Shown here one piece after another: positions 42,816 to 51,507 of a stretch of DNA of 62,194 bases. Each line of letters opens with the position of its first letter. Position 1 is the stretch's first letter. A program made the position numbers and the translations under genes. The notes beneath the pieces are model-generated. The model ran no database searches. It saw only the letters and a program-made list of their open reading frames with translations, and was not told where the DNA came from. Origin of the DNA: an uncultured Paracoccaceae bacterium. GTDB lineage: Bacteria > Pseudomonadota > Alphaproteobacteria > Rhodobacterales > Rhodobacteraceae. Location of the stretch: NCBI GenBank assembly GCA_947497185.1, contig CANMFL010000007.1, positions 124,281 through 186,474 on the forward strand, read 5' to 3'.

Positions 42816-44180
42816 ATGACCAAGGTGAAGACATCGTTAAACGAAGTACTGCTGGCGCGACGGAATTTCATGCAGGCACTGGCCGCAGTAGGTGCTGCTG
42901 GCGCAGGTATGTTGCCGAACATGTCATTCGCCGAAGGTGCGTTTGCTGATAGACCCGAATCGGACGTCGACACGGTTAATCTGGTCGTCTGGCAGTACGG
43001 AAATATCTACGAAGAGATCGCCGCCAAGTTCGAAGAGGATTGGGGCATTCCTGTCGAGAAGGTTATCGAGCCCAATATTGAACCACAGATTGCTAAGCTG
43101 ACGACGATGTTCGCGGCTGGCGAAGACATTGACGTATTTGTGTCTCTCCTTTCCACGATGGCGAGCTACATTGATCAAGGGATCGCCGCGCCATTGGACG
43201 GTCTGCCGGGTGTTGAGGATTATATTGCGGACATGACGCCGCTGGCGCGCAGCACGGCGACTGTCGACGGCCAGCTTTGGGGTTTGCCCTACCTTTCAAT
43301 CGCTTGGACGTTTGCTTACAATGAGGATCTGCTCGCCCAAACCGGGTTTGAAGGTCAGCCTTTTAGCACTTGGGACGAGTTGACCGAACAATGTTTGAAG
43401 GCAAAAGCTGACGGCATCGCGAAGTATCCGTTGCTTTGGGTTGGCGGTCCGGCGTTAGAGACATTGCCAGGCACTTGGTTCAGTCAGGTTTGTAACCGCG
43501 GCGGCCGTATCTTTGATGAAGATATGAACCCCGATATGGGGCCAGGCTCGATCGCGCGTGAAGCGCTGCAGTATTTCCAAGACAGCTTTATCAAGCATGA
43601 AATCGCGGACCCTGATTCACTGAACCTAAAGTTTTTGCCTGCGGTCAAGGTTTTCAACACTGGCAAGCACCTCTATCTCGGCACATTCCACAACTACTTC
43701 ATGAACCAGATGAACGATCCAGCGCAATCGCCGATTGCTGGCAAGGCAAAAGTTCATGGGCTTCCCGGTGATGGGAATACCTTGGTTGCGACATGGTACT
43801 ACATGATGTCCGAAGCGACGCGTGATCGCGAATGGGCTTGGAAAATGTTGGAATACCTTGGTGGTCGCACAAAAGACGGCGTTTACACTCAGGCGCTTAG
43901 CTTGGCGAAAAGCTCTATGCTTTATCCTGGTTTCACATCTGTGGCCGAAAGCGAAGAAGTCCGCGAAGCGTGGTCCCCTCGGGTGGATGTCGACGTTTTG
44001 AACGGCATTTTCGCAAGTGGCGTGAACTACGAAACAGTTGTGCCCGCCGTCACACAGCCTTGGTACAGCACCTGGAATGAACAGCTGAACCTTGAACTGT
44101 TGGCCTGCCTAAAAGGCGAAATTTCGGTTGATGAAGCCTGCGATAACATCGCAGCGGCAGCCATCGCCGCCAAGCGCTGA
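42816..44180 (+). CDS. Sugar ABC transporter substrate-binding protein (family 1)
   Basis: 454 residues. ARRNFMQALAAVGAAGAG is a Tat-like or Sec signal with a twin arginine. The mature protein has WQYGNIYEEIAAKFEEDWGIPVEKV, FAAGEDIDVFVS and LPYLSIAWTFAYNEDLLAQ, the pattern of extracellular solute-binding proteins of the maltose/glycerol-3-phosphate class. The substrate is probably a sugar or sugar derivative but is not readable. GGGGAG precedes the ATG. It leads the right-going operon of importer and amidase. Confidence 0.88.
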   Translation: MTKVKTSLNEVLLARRNFMQALAAVGAAGAGMLPNMSFAEGAFADRPESDVDTVNLVVWQYGNIYEEIAAKFEEDWGIPVEKVIEPNIEPQIAKLTTMFAAGEDIDVFVSLLSTMASYIDQGIAAPLDGLPGVEDYIADMTPLARSTATVDGQLWGLPYLSIAWTFAYNEDLLAQTGFEGQPFSTWDELTEQCLKAKADGIAKYPLLWVGGPALETLPGTWFSQVCNRGGRIFDEDMNPDMGPGSIAREALQYFQDSFIKHEIADPDSLNLKFLPAVKVFNTGKHLYLGTFHNYFMNQMNDPAQSPIAGKAKVHGLPGDGNTLVATWYYMMSEATRDREWAWKMLEYLGGRTKDGVYTQALSLAKSSMLYPGFTSVAESEEVREAWSPRVDVDVLNGIFASGVNYETVVPAVTQPWYSTWNEQLNLELLACLKGEISVDEACDNIAAAAIAAKR

Positions 44181-44195
44181 GTTTTCTCAAAACAT

Positions 44196-44226
44196 ACTTG
44201 GTAGCGGCTTGAGGTCGGTGCCAAGT
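44196..44226 (+). other. Hairpin between binding-protein and permease genes
   Basis: ACTTGG and CCAAGT (44196-44201, 44221-44226) pair across a 19-base loop in the 107-base gap. Such hairpins often raise the level of binding-protein mRNA relative to the permease part. No T-tract follows, so complete termination is not expected. Confidence 0.4.
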
Positions 44227-44287
44227 CGTCGCTGCGGGAATGTTGAATAGAGCATTCCGAAAACTTCTTAAAAATGGGACATTTCTT

Positions 44288-45235
44288 ATGCTAGGACAGT
44301 CGGACCCTGCGGTCAGCAACGGGAAAAAAGCTAAACGCCGCTGGGCAGAATTAGCGCCTTCGTGGCTGGCACTGGGTATGAACTTTCCCACGCTTATCTG
44401 CTTTGTTCTCATCCTCGCCTACCCAATTTTCTTTGCGGGCTACCTGTCGTTTCACGACGTTGGTGTGCGCGAGCTACGGTCAGGCGAATATTCATTTAGC
44501 GGATTTGCCAATTACATCACGCTTTTCAGTGATCCTGTGTTTTGGAAGTCACTTAAGAACACAGTGTTGTTTGTCATCATTTCGGTTTCGTTAGAGGTTG
44601 TCATCGGTCTCGCGGTTGCTTTGGTTATCAACGAACACCGGATCAAACTATCCAAGCTCACAAAGTTTCTTATCCTCGTGCCTTGGGCGGTTCCCCCGAT
44701 TGTGAATGGCTTTTTGTGGGCATTTATTTTCAACACCCAGTTCGGATATCTGAATCGGCTGTTGTATCAAATGGGGTTCATCGAAGAGCAAGTGATCTGG
44801 CTCGGCAACCCGTCAACCGCGTTCATGGCGATTGTCATTGCTTACGTCTGGCGCACGGTTCCATTCAACATTCTGCTATACCATGCCGCACTGCAGGGCA
44901 TTCCTGACCAACTGTATGAAGCCGCCGAACTTGACCGTGCAACGGCTTGGGAGAAGTTCCGGTACATCACTCTACCACTCTTGCGTCCTATCATTGCGGT
45001 AACACTTATCCTGCGGACAACATTTGCCTTCATGATTTTTGACGAGATTTTCGCGATCACGCAGGGCGGACCTGGGAACGATACTTGGGTGGCAGCTTGG
45101 TATACCTACAAGACCTCGTTCAACCCGCCATTCGACATCGGTGTCGGCGCCGCATCAGCCTATGTTCTCGCACTTATCGTTGGTGTCGTTGCGATCGCGT
45201 ATGTCCGCTATGTCTATACAAAAGTGGAGTACTAA
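44288..45235 (+). CDS. Sugar ABC transporter permease (MalF/UgpA type)
   Basis: 315 residues with six membrane segments. The cytoplasmic EAA loop is YEAAELDRATAWEKFRYITLPLLRP, where the ATPase docks. NFPTLICFVLILAYPIFFAGYLSFHDV is the first segment. I prefer ATG at 44288 (MLGQSDP) over 44240, which has GGGA only one base away. The next permease starts three bases after its stop. Confidence 0.87.
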   Translation: MLGQSDPAVSNGKKAKRRWAELAPSWLALGMNFPTLICFVLILAYPIFFAGYLSFHDVGVRELRSGEYSFSGFANYITLFSDPVFWKSLKNTVLFVIISVSLEVVIGLAVALVINEHRIKLSKLTKFLILVPWAVPPIVNGFLWAFIFNTQFGYLNRLLYQMGFIEEQVIWLGNPSTAFMAIVIAYVWRTVPFNILLYHAALQGIPDQLYEAAELDRATAWEKFRYITLPLLRPIIAVTLILRTTFAFMIFDEIFAITQGGPGNDTWVAAWYTYKTSFNPPFDIGVGAASAYVLALIVGVVAIAYVRYVYTKVEY

Positions 45236-45237
45236 TC

Positions 45238-46125
45238 ATGAATAAAGTAACATGGCGCTATCGCATATTCATGAATCTCGCCAATGTGTTGGTCATCTGC
45301 TTTTTGCTCCTCCCGTTGGTGCCCGTGGTGTTAGGTGCGTTCCAATCCGAACGTACCCTACATGGCGATGTTTGGGCCTTGCTGCCCGCTGAATATACGT
45401 TGGATAACTTCCGGCTGATATTGTCGGGTGGCGAAAACAAGGGCGAGATTTTCCAAGGCATCGACTACTTGCCGAACTCGGTCACATGGTTCCGCAACGC
45501 TTTCATGAACTCGATGATCGTCGCTACAAGTGTGACAGTCCTGACTCTAACCCTTGCGACGCTCACGGCGCTTACAATCACACGGCTCAACTTGAGCTGG
45601 ACGAGCTACCTGATGAACGCGACGGTCATCAGCCGCATGGTTCCCCTAATTGTTCTGATGTTGCCGTTGTTTGTTGTGATGCGAAACATTGGACTGCTCA
45701 ACACACTGCCGGGTATCATTATGGCCGAGGTCGGGCTGTTGCTGCCCTATGCGATCATCATTCTGGTTCCCTACTTTCAGGCCTTCCCGAAGGAACTCGA
45801 AGAATCTGCACGCCTTGATGGCTGTTCGCGTTTTGGATCGTATGTTCGCATCGTCGTGCCTCTTTCGACCCCAGCTTTGGCGGCCTGCGGTGTGATCATC
45901 TTTATCATCTCGTGGCACGAACTCTTGATCCCGCTGATTATCGCATCAAAGCCTGAATTCATGACCTTGCCTGTTGTTTTGGCTGGTTTGGTGTCCGATC
46001 AATTCGTCTTCTTCACGGTCATGATGGCAATCTGCCTGATTGGCCTAGCTCCAACGCTTCTGCTGGTGCTGCTCTTGCAGAAATATCTCGTCAAAGGCCT
46101 CACGGCCGGTGCCGTAAAAGGATAA
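45238..46125 (+). CDS. Sugar ABC transporter permease (MalG/UgpE type)
   Basis: 295 residues with six membrane segments. The EAA loop ELEESARLDGCSRFGSYVRIVVPLSTPALAA is clear. LPLFVVMRNIGLLNTLPGIIMAEVGLLLPYAIIIL is the typical segment before it. ATG at 45238 has GGAG eight to ten bases upstream. It pairs with the permease at 44288 to form the membrane channel. Confidence 0.88.
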   Translation: MNKVTWRYRIFMNLANVLVICFLLLPLVPVVLGAFQSERTLHGDVWALLPAEYTLDNFRLILSGGENKGEIFQGIDYLPNSVTWFRNAFMNSMIVATSVTVLTLTLATLTALTITRLNLSWTSYLMNATVISRMVPLIVLMLPLFVVMRNIGLLNTLPGIIMAEVGLLLPYAIIILVPYFQAFPKELEESARLDGCSRFGSYVRIVVPLSTPALAACGVIIFIISWHELLIPLIIASKPEFMTLPVVLAGLVSDQFVFFTVMMAICLIGLAPTLLLVLLLQKYLVKGLTAGAVKG

Positions 46126-46129
46126 TAAC

Positions 46130-47188
46130 ATGGCCAACGTTTCAGTAGAAAAACTCAAGAAAAACTATGGTACCATGGAAGTCATCCATGGCATTGATAT
46201 CGACATTCAGGACGGCGAATTTGTTGCCCTTGTCGGCCCGTCAGGCTGCGGTAAATCCACTTTACTGCGGATGATTGCGGGGCTCGAAGATGTAACGGCG
46301 GGCACCGTCAGCATTGATGGTGAGGTCATTAACGACATCGCGCCCCGTGATCGTGACATCGCAATGGTTTTCCAAAGCTACGCTTTGTATCCGCACATGA
46401 CTGTGGCGCAGAACATGGGGTTCGCTCTAAAACTGGCCAAAACCGCGCCTGACGAGATTGATACTCGGATCAGGGTTGCTGCGGCGACACTAAACCTAAC
46501 TGACTATCTCGAACGGTTCCCTCGCGAGCTGTCGGGTGGACAGCGCCAGCGTGTGGCAATGGGACGTGCCATCGTCCGTAGCCCAAAAGTCTTCTTGTTT
46601 GACGAACCTCTGTCCAATCTCGACGCTAAGCTGCGCGTCCGGATGCGGACCGAGATCAAGTCTTTGCATCAACGTCTTGGCGCGACGTCGATTTACGTAA
46701 CGCACGACCAGATCGAAGCGATGACCATGGCGGACCGTATCGTCGTGATGCGAGGCGGTTATATCGAACAAATTGGCTCTCCGCTCGAACTATACGACGC
46801 GCCAAACAACGAATTTGTAGCGACGTTCATCGGATCACCATCCATCAATCTGCTGGAAGGAAGGATTGAAAAGGATGCATTTCGCCTGACTGATGGTAGC
46901 ACGTTGCCTTTACCTGATGGCTTGGATGATCTCGACACGCGTGCAGCGAAGTATGGCATTCGGCCCGAGCACTTCGAAATTGTTGAAACCGGTGGCGTCG
47001 CGACTGTAAAAATCGATGTTGTCGAACCAACTGGCAATGAGACCATCCTAAGTGGGACAATCGGTGGCCAAGAAGTGCAGATCACCCAACGTGAACGATT
47101 AAACCTTAAACCGGGGCAGGAAGTCTCTGTGACACTTAGGTTGGATGCTATTCACCTATTTGATGCAAACACCGGACAGCGGATCTGA
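46130..47188 (+). CDS. Sugar ABC transporter ATP-binding protein (MalK/UgpC type)
   Basis: 352 residues. Walker A GPSGCGKST (about 37-45), Q-loop AMVFQSYALYPHMTV, signature LSGGQRQRVAMGRAIV, Walker B VFLFDEPLSNLDAKLR and H-loop THDQIEAMTMADRI are complete. The C-terminal 120 residues form the OB-like regulatory domain with IGSPSINLLEG and GIRPEHFEI. It powers the importer made by the three preceding genes; it is five bases from the second permease. Confidence 0.93.
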   Translation: MANVSVEKLKKNYGTMEVIHGIDIDIQDGEFVALVGPSGCGKSTLLRMIAGLEDVTAGTVSIDGEVINDIAPRDRDIAMVFQSYALYPHMTVAQNMGFALKLAKTAPDEIDTRIRVAAATLNLTDYLERFPRELSGGQRQRVAMGRAIVRSPKVFLFDEPLSNLDAKLRVRMRTEIKSLHQRLGATSIYVTHDQIEAMTMADRIVVMRGGYIEQIGSPLELYDAPNNEFVATFIGSPSINLLEGRIEKDAFRLTDGSTLPLPDGLDDLDTRAAKYGIRPEHFEIVETGGVATVKIDVVEPTGNETILSGTIGGQEVQITQRERLNLKPGQEVSVTLRLDAIHLFDANTGQRI

Positions 47189-47192
47189 AATC

Positions 47193-48599
47193 ATGACACA
47201 GACTGAACTTCACTGGATGGATGCGTCAGAGATCGCATCGCGCATACGCGACAAGACAATTTCGCCCGTCGAAGTCACGGAGGCGTGTATTGGGCGCATT
47301 GAAAAGCTTGATGGTGAGCTCAATGCATTTTGCCTGCCGATGTTCGACATTGCGCGCGAGAAGGCGAAGCAAGCTGAAGATGCGCAGATGCGTGGCGAAT
47401 TCTGGGGGCCGCTACATGGGGTTCCTTATGCGATTAAAGATTCTGACGACTATGCGGGTCAACTGACAACTGTTGGGTCTCGTCCGCACGCCGCCCATAT
47501 CGCTGAAGGATTCTCGCCCATCGTAGAGCGGATGGAAAACGCGGGCGCAATCCCGCTTGGCAAGACCACGACGCCTGATATGGCTTGGATCGGACTGACC
47601 TATTCGCAACTTCACGGGATGACCCACAATCCTTGGGACAAAAGCCGCAACCCGGGTGGTAGTTCAGGTGGTTCTGCAGTTGCGGTCGCAGCAGGGATGG
47701 CGCCCTTGGCTACAGGCACAGACGGAGCGGGTTCAATCCGGATTCCAGCGTCGTTCTGTAGCATCTATGGTTTAAAACCGTCACACGGGCGCATTCCATT
47801 GATGCTACCCAACACGAACCAGCACACACATTATGGTCCGCTAACGCGTACCGTTACTGACGCCGCCTTGATGATGGAGGCATGTTCGGGGCCGGATAAC
47901 CGTGACTTGTATTCACTTGAGCAAGCCGCACCGAAATATCTGGCAAACCTTAACAAACCGTTGAAGGGTATGCGTGTCGGATGGAGTGCTGATCTCGGTT
48001 TTATCGAGAAGATTGACCCAGAGGTTTTGGGCGTCTGCGAAGCCGCCGCCCAGAAATTCACGGACCTTGGAGCCGAAGTTGTGCCTGCCGATCTGGACTT
48101 GTCTGGCTCAATGGAGATCGCAAAACGGAACTGGCAGGCTATCATGTCAGCCATCGTTCATCACCGTCTTGGCGACCACATGGACGAACTTGATCCCGCC
48201 CTGGTTGCCTGCGCGAACGGCGCTTTGAGCCAAACCTCTGGTGAGTTTTTGTTTGATAAAGTGAAGGCATTTCCGATCGTCCAGCGGCTTGTCGCGTGGT
48301 TTGGCCAACACGATCTTTTAATAACGCCGTCAGTGGCCTGCTTGCCTGTCAAGAACGGGCGTCTATTGCCGGAAGACTACCCAGATCACGACTGGGATTG
48401 GATGGAGTGGGCGCCTTTCAGCTCTCCGTTCAATCTTTTCCATAATCCCGCTGCAAGCGTTCCGGCTGGATTTTCGAAAGATGGATTACCGATTGGGCTG
48501 CAAATCGTCGGGCCGCGCCATGCCGATATGTTGGTGTTGCAAGCGTCGCGTGCGTTCGAGTTGGCTTCGCCGTGGGCCCATCATCGCCCGCCGGAATAA
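47193..48599 (+). CDS. Amidase-signature family hydrolase
   Basis: 468 residues. The Ser-Ser-Lys triad is readable: Lys in YAIKDSDD, then NPGGSSGGSAVAVAAGMAPLATGTDGAGSIRIPASFC holding the cis-Ser and the nucleophile Ser. FGLKPSHGR-like sequence (YGLKPSHGRIP) follows. Amidase-signature enzymes split C-N amide bonds. It starts four bases after the ABC ATPase gene, so it probably acts on the imported compound, for example an N-acyl or carboxamide group. Substrate unknown; Glu-tRNA amidotransferase subunit is unlikely because the GatB/GatC genes are absent. Confidence 0.88.
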   Translation: MTQTELHWMDASEIASRIRDKTISPVEVTEACIGRIEKLDGELNAFCLPMFDIAREKAKQAEDAQMRGEFWGPLHGVPYAIKDSDDYAGQLTTVGSRPHAAHIAEGFSPIVERMENAGAIPLGKTTTPDMAWIGLTYSQLHGMTHNPWDKSRNPGGSSGGSAVAVAAGMAPLATGTDGAGSIRIPASFCSIYGLKPSHGRIPLMLPNTNQHTHYGPLTRTVTDAALMMEACSGPDNRDLYSLEQAAPKYLANLNKPLKGMRVGWSADLGFIEKIDPEVLGVCEAAAQKFTDLGAEVVPADLDLSGSMEIAKRNWQAIMSAIVHHRLGDHMDELDPALVACANGALSQTSGEFLFDKVKAFPIVQRLVAWFGQHDLLITPSVACLPVKNGRLLPEDYPDHDWDWMEWAPFSSPFNLFHNPAASVPAGFSKDGLPIGLQIVGPRHADMLVLQASRAFELASPWAHHRPPE

Positions 48600-48701
48600 G
48601 CAATCATCGTATAAAGACACGTATTGCTTCTGTCCTTTTTTGGTCGCTTTTGATAGATTTCACGTACTCTGGCATATGAATTTATTTATTGAGTTGTTGA
48701 G

Positions 48702-49490
48702 ATGACTACCAAACGTATCCCCGCCTCTGTCCGTCTCGAGGCTATTTGGGCCGAAGTTGAGAATAATGGACACGCGTCTGTCGGCGAGATCGCCGAGCGC
48801 TTAGGCGTGTCCGAAATGACGATCAGACGGGACATGGACAAGCTCGAGGCCGACGGCCATGTGCTGCGTACGCACGGTGGGGCGCGTTCGGTTGACGACT
48901 TGCGGCGCAAAGCGTTTGAGATGATTGAGCCGAGTGTTGAAAATCGCGCGACCCGTAACAAAGTCGAAAAGAAACGCATTGCAGCCAATGCAGTGCGGCG
49001 CATTCAGTCCCGTTCCACAATTGCGATCGACGTTGGAACAACCTGTTTTGAGCTGGCGTCGCTTGTGACTGATACGACTGTACACGTCGTGTCGGCGTCG
49101 CTTCCTATCCAAACGTTGCTCGCGAAAAACCAAATGAAGATTTATGCCCCTTGCGGACGTATCGCTGGTGCAGACCCGTCGACTGTAGGCGCCCAAACCG
49201 TTGCATATTTGCGCGATTTTAGGTTTGAAATCGCATTCTTGGCAGTGGCAGGGATCACCGAAGAAGGATTGTTTGACTACTCCTTCGAAGACGCCGAAAT
49301 CAAGAAGACTCTCGCAGCGCAAGCACAGACAAGTATTCTGTTAGTCGACAGCTCGAAAGTCGGTAAGACGTCCGCAGTCAAGGTTATGGGCTTTGACAGT
49401 ATCGACGTCATCATTACCGATGAAGCGCTCCCGCCCGAATTGACATCAGCATTGGCAAGCTATGGAACCGAGGTCGTCGTCGTCGTGTGA
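48702..49490 (+). CDS. DeoR-family sugar-operon regulator
   Basis: 262 residues. N-terminal HTH: SVGEIAERLGVSEMTIRRDMDKLEADGHVLRTHGGARS. The C-terminal effector domain has IAIDVGTTCFELASLV and the D-x-S-K motif in LVDSSKVGK, as in DeoR repressors that bind phosphorylated sugars. It likely regulates the cassette; the palindromes at 41429, 42703 and 49535 are candidate sites. It ends 134 bases before the sulfatase. Confidence 0.9.
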   Translation: MTTKRIPASVRLEAIWAEVENNGHASVGEIAERLGVSEMTIRRDMDKLEADGHVLRTHGGARSVDDLRRKAFEMIEPSVENRATRNKVEKKRIAANAVRRIQSRSTIAIDVGTTCFELASLVTDTTVHVVSASLPIQTLLAKNQMKIYAPCGRIAGADPSTVGAQTVAYLRDFRFEIAFLAVAGITEEGLFDYSFEDAEIKKTLAAQAQTSILLVDSSKVGKTSAVKVMGFDSIDVIITDEALPPELTSALASYGTEVVVVV

Positions 49491-49534
49491 GCGCCTAAGG
49501 TGAACGCTGCCGGTCGCTGCCATGTAATGAAAAC

Positions 49535-49584
49535 GCCAAAATAGCACATAAAAAGTTTGATAATGATCGAATTTGGCGCTATTT
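49535..49584. promoter_or_regulatory. Interleaved inverted repeats upstream of the intact sulfatase
   Basis: GCCAAA (49535-49540) pairs with TTTGGC (49572-49577), and AAATAGC (49539-49545) with GCTATTT (49578-49584). Both are perfect. They lie between the DeoR gene and the sulfatase start and may be operators; the two pairings exclude each other as hairpins. Confidence 0.45.
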
Positions 49585-49624
49585 GTTGTTCGAATACTGG
49601 GCTTCGCTAAATCATGAGGTAACT

Positions 49625-51145
49625 ATGCGCATCATCTATATCGACGTCGATTCATTGCGGCCTGATCATACCTCGCCTTACGGATATGCGCGAAAGCTGA
49701 CACCTCATATTCAATCCATAGCAGATAAAGGCGTGCGGTTCGACGAGTACCACAGCGCTGATACCCCCTGCGTGCCTTCACGCGGTGGATTTACGACCCA
49801 AAGGTTCGGCGTTGCGAGCGGGGCAGTCGGGCATCAACGCAATGATGGTGATATTTATCTGACTGAATCGCGTAGCCAACGTGCAGACGCACCGTTTTTC
49901 GGGTTCCACCTCGCTAATACGGGCGGCTACCACACTGTCGGAATGACCTGTTTTGCCGAACGCCACCAAGCCTACTGGTTCCATGGTAATTTTATGGAAT
50001 TTCTACGCCCGAGCCTATCACTGGGCATCGACGAGGACGCGAAGGACGTTGCGGATGCTGCATTGGGATGGCTCGACCGGCGCGGGAAAGAGGACAAGTG
50101 GTTCCTGATGCTCAACCTTTGGGATGCTCATCGGGACTACCAAATCGATAAAGAGACACTCGATCGCGCGGCCACGAGCGGGCCAGCACCCGATTGGCCT
50201 GACGAGGAAGCCATTGCTGGACATCAAAATTTGTACGGCGCAGCAACAGCCCAAGACCTGCATGGCGCATACGGCGATCCTTCCCCAAACCCGGAAATCA
50301 CCCCGCATGCGATCAAAAATCGCGCAGATTTTGAACAGCTTATTAATGGCTATGACGGTGCAATCTCATATTTAGATCATCACATCGGCCGCATTCTAGC
50401 AAAGCTCAAAGAACTCGGGATTGAAGATGAAACCGCAGTCATCTTTACCGCAGATCACGGCGAAGCTTTTGGTGAACACGGTATTTATGGTGAGCATGCC
50501 TACGCGCATCCGGCCACAACGCGGGTTCCGTTGATTGTTCATTGGCCCGGCGTCACTGATAAACTGCCAAAGGAAAAACAATCTCACGATGGTCTTTTCT
50601 ATCATCTGGATTTTGGTCCGACGCTTTGTGATATGCTGGGCTTGCCTACTCCGGCAGGTTGGCATGGAAAATCTTTTGCGCCAATCTTGCGCGGAGAAAC
50701 ACACGATGGGCGCGACCATCTGGTCTTGACGCAGGGGGTCCATACATTCCAACGGGCGGTCCGAAAGGGAGATTTGCTTTATATCCGCACGCTACACCCT
50801 GGAACTTACAAGGCAGATCCAGAGGCGCTATACGATTTATCGGTCGATCCCCACATGACCAATGACCTGATGCCGTCACACTCGGATTTGGCCGTGCCCC
50901 TTAAAGCTGATCTAGCTGATTGGTGGCATGAGTATGCTGGGCAGCCGACATCTGACACTGATAAATTGCAAGAGAATTTGAACCGCGGTCCTGTTTTATA
51001 TTCCGATCCCGAACTTTATCTTGAAAGATTGGAAGCATCCGGCCGCAGCGATCTTGCGGCGGATTACCGCAAGCGCCTAGGCGGGTTCCTCAAAGACAAA
51101 CACGCGGTCCCCGCGCACGAAAAAGGTAAGCCCACGCCAATTTAG
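49625..51145 (+). CDS. Sulfatase (type I, formylglycine-dependent)
   Basis: 506 residues. YIDVDSLRPDHTSPYGY gives the metal-binding Asp pair. Cys49 in CVPSR is the residue changed to formylglycine by a maturase. DHGEAFGEHGIYGEH gives the second metal block, and HWPG, LDFGPTLCDMLGLPTPAGWHGKS are further sulfatase blocks. It removes sulfate esters; no signal peptide is seen, so it would act in the cytoplasm on imported material. GAGG precedes ATG at 49625. A sulfatase-maturing enzyme was not found in this window. Confidence 0.9.
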   Translation: MRIIYIDVDSLRPDHTSPYGYARKLTPHIQSIADKGVRFDEYHSADTPCVPSRGGFTTQRFGVASGAVGHQRNDGDIYLTESRSQRADAPFFGFHLANTGGYHTVGMTCFAERHQAYWFHGNFMEFLRPSLSLGIDEDAKDVADAALGWLDRRGKEDKWFLMLNLWDAHRDYQIDKETLDRAATSGPAPDWPDEEAIAGHQNLYGAATAQDLHGAYGDPSPNPEITPHAIKNRADFEQLINGYDGAISYLDHHIGRILAKLKELGIEDETAVIFTADHGEAFGEHGIYGEHAYAHPATTRVPLIVHWPGVTDKLPKEKQSHDGLFYHLDFGPTLCDMLGLPTPAGWHGKSFAPILRGETHDGRDHLVLTQGVHTFQRAVRKGDLLYIRTLHPGTYKADPEALYDLSVDPHMTNDLMPSHSDLAVPLKADLADWWHEYAGQPTSDTDKLQENLNRGPVLYSDPELYLERLEASGRSDLAADYRKRLGGFLKDKHAVPAHEKGKPTPI

Positions 51146-51215
51146 GTGTTAAGAATTAGCGAATACCGCGGATGAAAAGTGCGTTGGCGCAAATTTGGAG
51201 CAGCAGATGCCGTAA

Positions 51216-51236
51216 AGCTTTGTCATAGACAAAGCT
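51216..51236. terminator. Hairpin downstream of the sulfatase
   Basis: A perfect 9-bp stem (AGCTTTGTC / GACAAAGCT) with a three-base loop, 71 bases past the sulfatase stop. No T-tract follows. The rest of 51146-51309 has no recognised gene. Confidence 0.5.
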
Positions 51237-51309
51237 CCTGACTTATCCTCAGGTAAAATACGGTAAACGGGTCGTCATACCGTCGCCCGATAAACTGAGC
51301 CGTCGCCAC

Positions 51310-51447
51310 TGAACCGCAACTGGTTTTCCGGAGGCTAATTTGTCTTAGTTACGCGGCCAGATTTGGTCTTTCCAGAGTTGCAGAGAAGTTTGCCTCTGCT
51401 TCAGTTGGCGGGATATTTCCGATAGGTTCCAGCAGGCGGCGTTTGTT
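51310..51447 (-). mobile_element. IS3-family remnant, right copy (transposase 3' end plus right terminal repeat)
   Basis: The minus strand encodes NKRRLLEP, GNIPPTEAEANFSA and LERPNLAA, ending in a stop at 51349-51351, which matches the left remnant at 38893 with few changes. Beyond the stop lies the same terminal repeat, read on the plus strand as TGAACCGC...CCGGAGG (51310-51334). Only about 140 bases survive. It is in reverse orientation to the left copy. The stretch 51448-51507 holds nothing recognised. Confidence 0.85.
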
Positions 51448-51507
51448 GTGCGCTTTGGTGCGATTGCTTGTCATATAGCTAATGCGTGCCAAGCGCATAA
51501 CAGAACA

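Larger units (their letters stand above)
39121..51334. mobile_element. Cassette bounded by inverted IS3-family ends, composite-transposon-like
   Basis: The terminal repeats of two opposite IS3 remnants face inward at 39144 and 51310. Both copies have lost their outer part, so target-site duplications cannot be checked. Everything between them is a single functional theme (sugar uptake, phosphorylation, sulfate/amide removal, regulators). Flanks are core-like genes. This is a fossil composite transposon or a block inserted between two IS copies; an inversion between copies is an alternative. Confidence 0.6.
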
